Below, piece after piece: positions 42,405-44,580 of a stretch of DNA of 44,580 nucleotides. Origin of the DNA: Actinomycetes bacterium (GTDB taxonomy: Bacteria; Actinomycetota; Actinomycetes; Mycobacteriales; Mycobacteriaceae). The stretch is taken from assembly GCA_022601275.1 (NCBI GenBank), contig JAHZIT010000017.1, forward strand, positions 1 to 44,580, in the 5' to 3' direction. A program made the position numbers and the translations under genes. The notes under the pieces were generated by a model. That model was not told the origin of the DNA, searched no databases, and saw nothing but the letters and a program-made list of their open reading frames with translations. Position 1 is the first letter of the stretch; each line of letters starts with the position of its first letter.

Positions 42405-43172
42405 ATGTCTGACGTCAGCGTGGTTGATGCACCACAAGAAACCCACCCGTTGGTGTCTCAGTTGTCCGCGCTGTACCACTTCCGGATCTATGCAGACATC
42501 GCCATCGTCATCGTCGTGCTCGCTTTGACGAACCTACTGGCTCACTTCACCACGCCATGGGCGAACATCGCGGTCGTGCCTGCGGCCGCCATCGGACTGC
42601 TCATGTTGGTCCGCTCGCGTGGACTGGGCTGGTCGGAGATCGGGTTGGGTCGGGAACACTGGAAGTCGGGAGCCGGCTATGCGCTGGCTGCGGTCACGCT
42701 CGTCGGGACTGTGATCGCCATCGGCGCACTGCTGCCGTGGACGCGACCGATGTTCCTCAACGACAACTACGCAACACTGTCAGGGGCTCTGATCGCCTCG
42801 ATGATCATTATCCCGCTGCAGACTGTGATCCCCGAGGAACTCGCTTTCCGCGGGGTCCTGCACGGTGCCCTGAACCGCGCGTGGGGATTCCGGGGTGTCG
42901 CGGCGGTGGGATCCGTGCTGTTCGGGCTGTGGCATGTCGCCACCTCGATGGGGCTCACAGCCAGCAATGTGGGCTTCACCAGGCTTCTGGGCGGCGGAGT
43001 CTTCGGCATGGCCGTGGGCGTGTTCGGAGCAGTCCTGGCGACTGCGGCGGCCGGTTTCGTGTTCACCTGGCTACGGCGCCGCAGCGGCAGCCTCATCGCG
43101 CCTATCGCTCTTCATTGGTCGCTCAACGGGCTGGGGGCGCTCGCCGCCGCCCTGGTGTGGCACCTGGCCTGA
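42405..43172 (+). CDS. CPBP-family intramembrane metalloprotease, Rv1863c-like
   Basis: A 255-residue membrane protein with about seven hydrophobic helices. CPBP (CAAX protease and bacteriocin-processing) motifs are in order: motif 1 EELAFRG (Glu-Glu-x-x-x-Arg), motif 2 FGLWH and motif 3 HWSLNG, which together form the metal site. Such proteins cleave within the membrane or act in bacteriocin immunity; target unknown. A TACTCT box and GGGGCGG lie 9 and 3 nt before the ATG. It is divergent from the CoA-transferase operon and convergent with the GlsB-like gene. Its place between Rv1861- and Rv1866-like genes fits Rv1863c. Confidence 0.9.
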   Translation: MSDVSVVDAPQETHPLVSQLSALYHFRIYADIAIVIVVLALTNLLAHFTTPWANIAVVPAAAIGLLMLVRSRGLGWSEIGLGREHWKSGAGYALAAVTLVGTVIAIGALLPWTRPMFLNDNYATLSGALIASMIIIPLQTVIPEELAFRGVLHGALNRAWGFRGVAAVGSVLFGLWHVATSMGLTASNVGFTRLLGGGVFGMAVGVFGAVLATAAAGFVFTWLRRRSGSLIAPIALHWSLNGLGALAAALVWHLA

Positions 43173-43246
43173 TGCCGCGTTGGCGCGGCCGGCCTGCCCG
43201 GAAGGCTAGCCGGCGAGCGGCGGCGGCAACGCTGCCTCGAAGCTGA

Positions 43247-43552
43247 CTAGACGTTCTTTTTCTGGACCAGGCCTACGACCCACAAAAGGATCACCGAGCC
43301 GAGGACCGCGGTGAACAAGGTGAACCACCAACCACCAGCTGCGGTGTCCAGGAAGAAGCTCAGGAGGAATCCGCCGATCAGGGCTCCGATCACACCGATG
43401 ACGATGTTCATCAGGATGCCGGAGCCACCACCCTTGACGATCTTTCCTGCGACCCACCCGGCAATGGCTCCGATGATGATGTAGCCGATCCAGCCCACAC
43501 TTGTCTGGGTGGTCGACCGCGCGAGGAATTCTGTCGCCGCAACGATCTCCAT
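43247..43552 (-). CDS. GlsB/YeaQ/YmgE (transglycosylase-associated) membrane protein, Rv1861-like
   Basis: A 101-residue protein with three transmembrane helices: WIGYIIIGAIAGWVAGKIV, ILMNIVIGVIGALIGGFLL and WFTLFTAVLGSVILLWVV. The GKIVKGGGSGILMNIVIGVIGA block is the family signature. The ATG at 43552 is preceded by AGGAG 6 nt upstream. Such proteins are stress- or membrane-associated, with no proven transglycosylase activity. The gene is downstream of apa on the same strand with 108 bp between them, as I recall for Rv1860-Rv1861. A GC-rich imperfect hairpin lies near 43188-43214 between it and the convergent CPBP gene. Confidence 0.93.
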   Translation of the reverse strand: MEIVAATEFLARSTTQTSVGWIGYIIIGAIAGWVAGKIVKGGGSGILMNIVIGVIGALIGGFLLSFFLDTAAGGWWFTLFTAVLGSVILLWVVGLVQKKNV

Positions 43553-43660
43553 GGCAATCTCCTGCCTATCGTTAGCCGGGCCCGAACCGGCCCTATTGAA
43601 TTATCGCCCAGATGTTCCCGTCGCGGGTTGCAGTTTCGCTGCGGAAGCGAAAACAAAGCG

Positions 43661-44580
43661 CTACGCGGGCGGCAGCATCCCCGGCGCGTCACTCGGATCC
43701 ACCGGGACGGGCACACCGACTTCCGCGAGCGGCGGCGGTGCGTTGGGGTCCGGTGGCGGCGCGTTCGGGTCCGGTGGCGGTGCGTTCGGGTCCGGTGGCG
43801 GTGCGTTCGGGTCCGGCGGCGGTGCGTTCGGGTCCGGCGGCGGTGCGTTGGGATCTGGCGGCGGTGCGTTCGGGTCCGGTGGCGGTGGCGGAGGCGTCCA
43901 CGGCCGGATCGAGTTGGCCAGTATCAACGCTTCGTTCTGTGGAATTGGGTTGGCCGCGGTGCCGAGCCATACGACGAACCACCGCTCAGGCGTGCGTTGA
44001 CCGCGGGGCGTCCCGGCCGGGGTGGGTTCGCCCACGACGCCGGCCCAAATCTGGCCGCTGGGTTTGGCGGTGTCGGTGAAGTCCACCTCGTAGTAGGACG
44101 CCACACCGGTCATGCCCCCGGCGTCCAGCTCGAACGTCTGCTGATTGACGCGCGTCCCGGGGAAAGGCATGAAGAACTCGCCCATATCCGAGGCCAGCCG
44201 CTGGGCGGCTTTAGTGTTGTCGGTCTCCGCGCCCGCGAACAGTTTTAGGTCGAGCCTGCCAAGTAGCACGCTGGTGTCGTTGGGTGGCGGCGCGTCAGGC
44301 AGCGCGTCTTCCGGTGGCAATTTGGATAGCAGCGCCTGCCCGTAGGACAGCTGTGTCGCGTCGGCCACTTTCCATCCCGCAGGCACGACGTAGCTGAAGC
44401 CGCCCGCGGCATTGTCGACCCGGCCGGGCTCTGGCCCGGGTGGTGGTGGTGCGTTCGGGTCGGCCGGCGGTGGTGGTGGTGCGTTCGGGTCGGCCGGGGG
44501 TGGTGGTGGTGCGTTGGGGTCGGCCTGCGGTGGTGGTGGTGCGTTGGGGTCGGCCGGCGGTGGTGCATCCTCGACGACGG
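43661..44580 (-). CDS. apa: Alanine/proline-rich secreted antigen Apa (45/47 kDa), N-terminus cut by window edge
   Basis: At least 305 residues remain of a secreted, in M. tuberculosis O-mannosylated, adhesin-like glycoprotein. The partial N-side is a [10 protein letters not shown] repeat region, followed by [13 protein letters not shown], then the conserved domain ([79 protein letters not shown]) that matches Apa (Rv1860), then seven DPNAPPP units and a Pro/Val-rich end. The GTG at 44386 is internal, not a start, because the frame stays open to the window edge and reads homologous sequence. The signal peptide lies outside the window. Pro-Ala repeats are likely glycosylation sites. Confidence 0.95.
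   Translation of the reverse strand, partial: VVEDAPPPADPNAPPPPQADPNAPPPPPADPNAPPPPPADPNAPPPPGPEPGRVDNAAGGFSYVVPAGWKVADATQLSYGQALLSKLPPEDALPDAPPPNDTSVLLGRLDLKLFAGAETDNTKAAQRLASDMGEFFMPFPGTRVNQQTFELDAGGMTGVASYYEVDFTDTAKPSGQIWAGVVGEPTPAGTPRGQRTPERWFVVWLGTAANPIPQNEALILANSIRPWTPPPPPPDPNAPPPDPNAPPPDPNAPPPDPNAPPPDPNAPPPDPNAPPPDPNAPPPLAEVGVPVPVDPSDAPGMLPPA
43734..43880. repeat. 21-bp in-frame repeat, seven copies (DPNAPPP) in apa
   Basis: Seven head-to-tail 21-bp units from 43734 to 43880, differing by one to three bases each. Codes for Asp-Pro-Asn-Ala-Pro-Pro-Pro near the C-terminus of Apa. Confidence 0.95.
44441..44560. repeat. 30-bp in-frame repeat, four copies ([10 protein letters not shown]) in apa
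   Basis: Four units of 30 bp at 44441, 44471, 44501 and 44531, with one to four differences. The array continues toward the window edge in degenerate form. Confidence 0.93.

Overview
The window is chromosomal DNA from a mycobacterium. The signs are an Apa (45/47 kDa antigen) homologue, an antigen 85 mycolyltransferase, a glycine-rich PGRS-type protein, a carboxylic acid reductase, BfrA, GlnA3, CYP124 and LdtMt1-type proteins, high G+C coding bias and frequent GTG starts. From memory, the gene set follows, with insertions and in reverse order, the M. tuberculosis block from apa (Rv1860) through the GlsB-like protein (Rv1861), CPBP protein (Rv1863c), double CoA-transferase (Rv1866), thiolase-like protein (Rv1867), bfrA (Rv1876), glnA3 (Rv1878), amidohydrolase (Rv1879), SRPBCC protein (Rv1883c), nitronate monooxygenase (Rv1894c) and cinA (Rv1901). 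I could not run a search, so these locus assignments are recollection. The genes between look like lineage-specific insertions. No tRNA, rRNA, insertion sequence, prophage or CRISPR array was seen.

Layout. 1-8.9 kb: the 3' part of yaaA, a large carboxylic acid reductase, an alpha/beta hydrolase, a small conserved protein, cinA, a short-chain dehydrogenase and a HAD-IB phosphatase. 8.9-11.2 kb: a 0.7 kb gene-free stretch with an 8-bp x7 repeat, then a secreted PGRS protein with a signal peptide instead of a PE domain, then a strong terminator and a 17-bp x3 repeat. 11.3-15.4 kb: a nitronate monooxygenase whose -10 box overlaps a perfect KstR operator motif, then a TetR regulator translationally coupled to a molybdopterin oxidoreductase. 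15.4-20.1 kb: secreted proline-rich protein, L,D-transpeptidase, a repeat-bearing membrane-anchored protein of unknown role, a threonine/serine dehydratase and a hotdog thioesterase.

20.2-28.5 kb holds nitrogen and lipid genes: agmatinase, SRPBCC protein, CYP124, a secreted protein, an N-acyl-D-amino-acid deacylase-like hydrolase coupled to an NTF2-fold protein, and an amidohydrolase plus GlnA3 pair that together look like a split FluG. 28.5-30.7 kb is an iron module: bfrA diverges from an unknown 210-residue gene plus bfd, with an IdeR-like box between them. 30.7-38.2 kb: enoyl-CoA hydratase with an EthD-like partner, a FUSC exporter, a secreted protein, divergent cupin and GH13 genes, and an Ag85C-like mycolyltransferase with a strong terminator. 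38.3-44.6 kb: a divergent thiolase and fused CoA-transferase pair, CPBP protease, GlsB-like membrane protein and the 3' part of apa.

Two window-wide patterns stand out. Many starts have a TANNNT -10 box 5 to 8 nt upstream, which suggests leaderless mRNAs. Short perfect tandem repeats recur at gene borders and in proline-rich tails.
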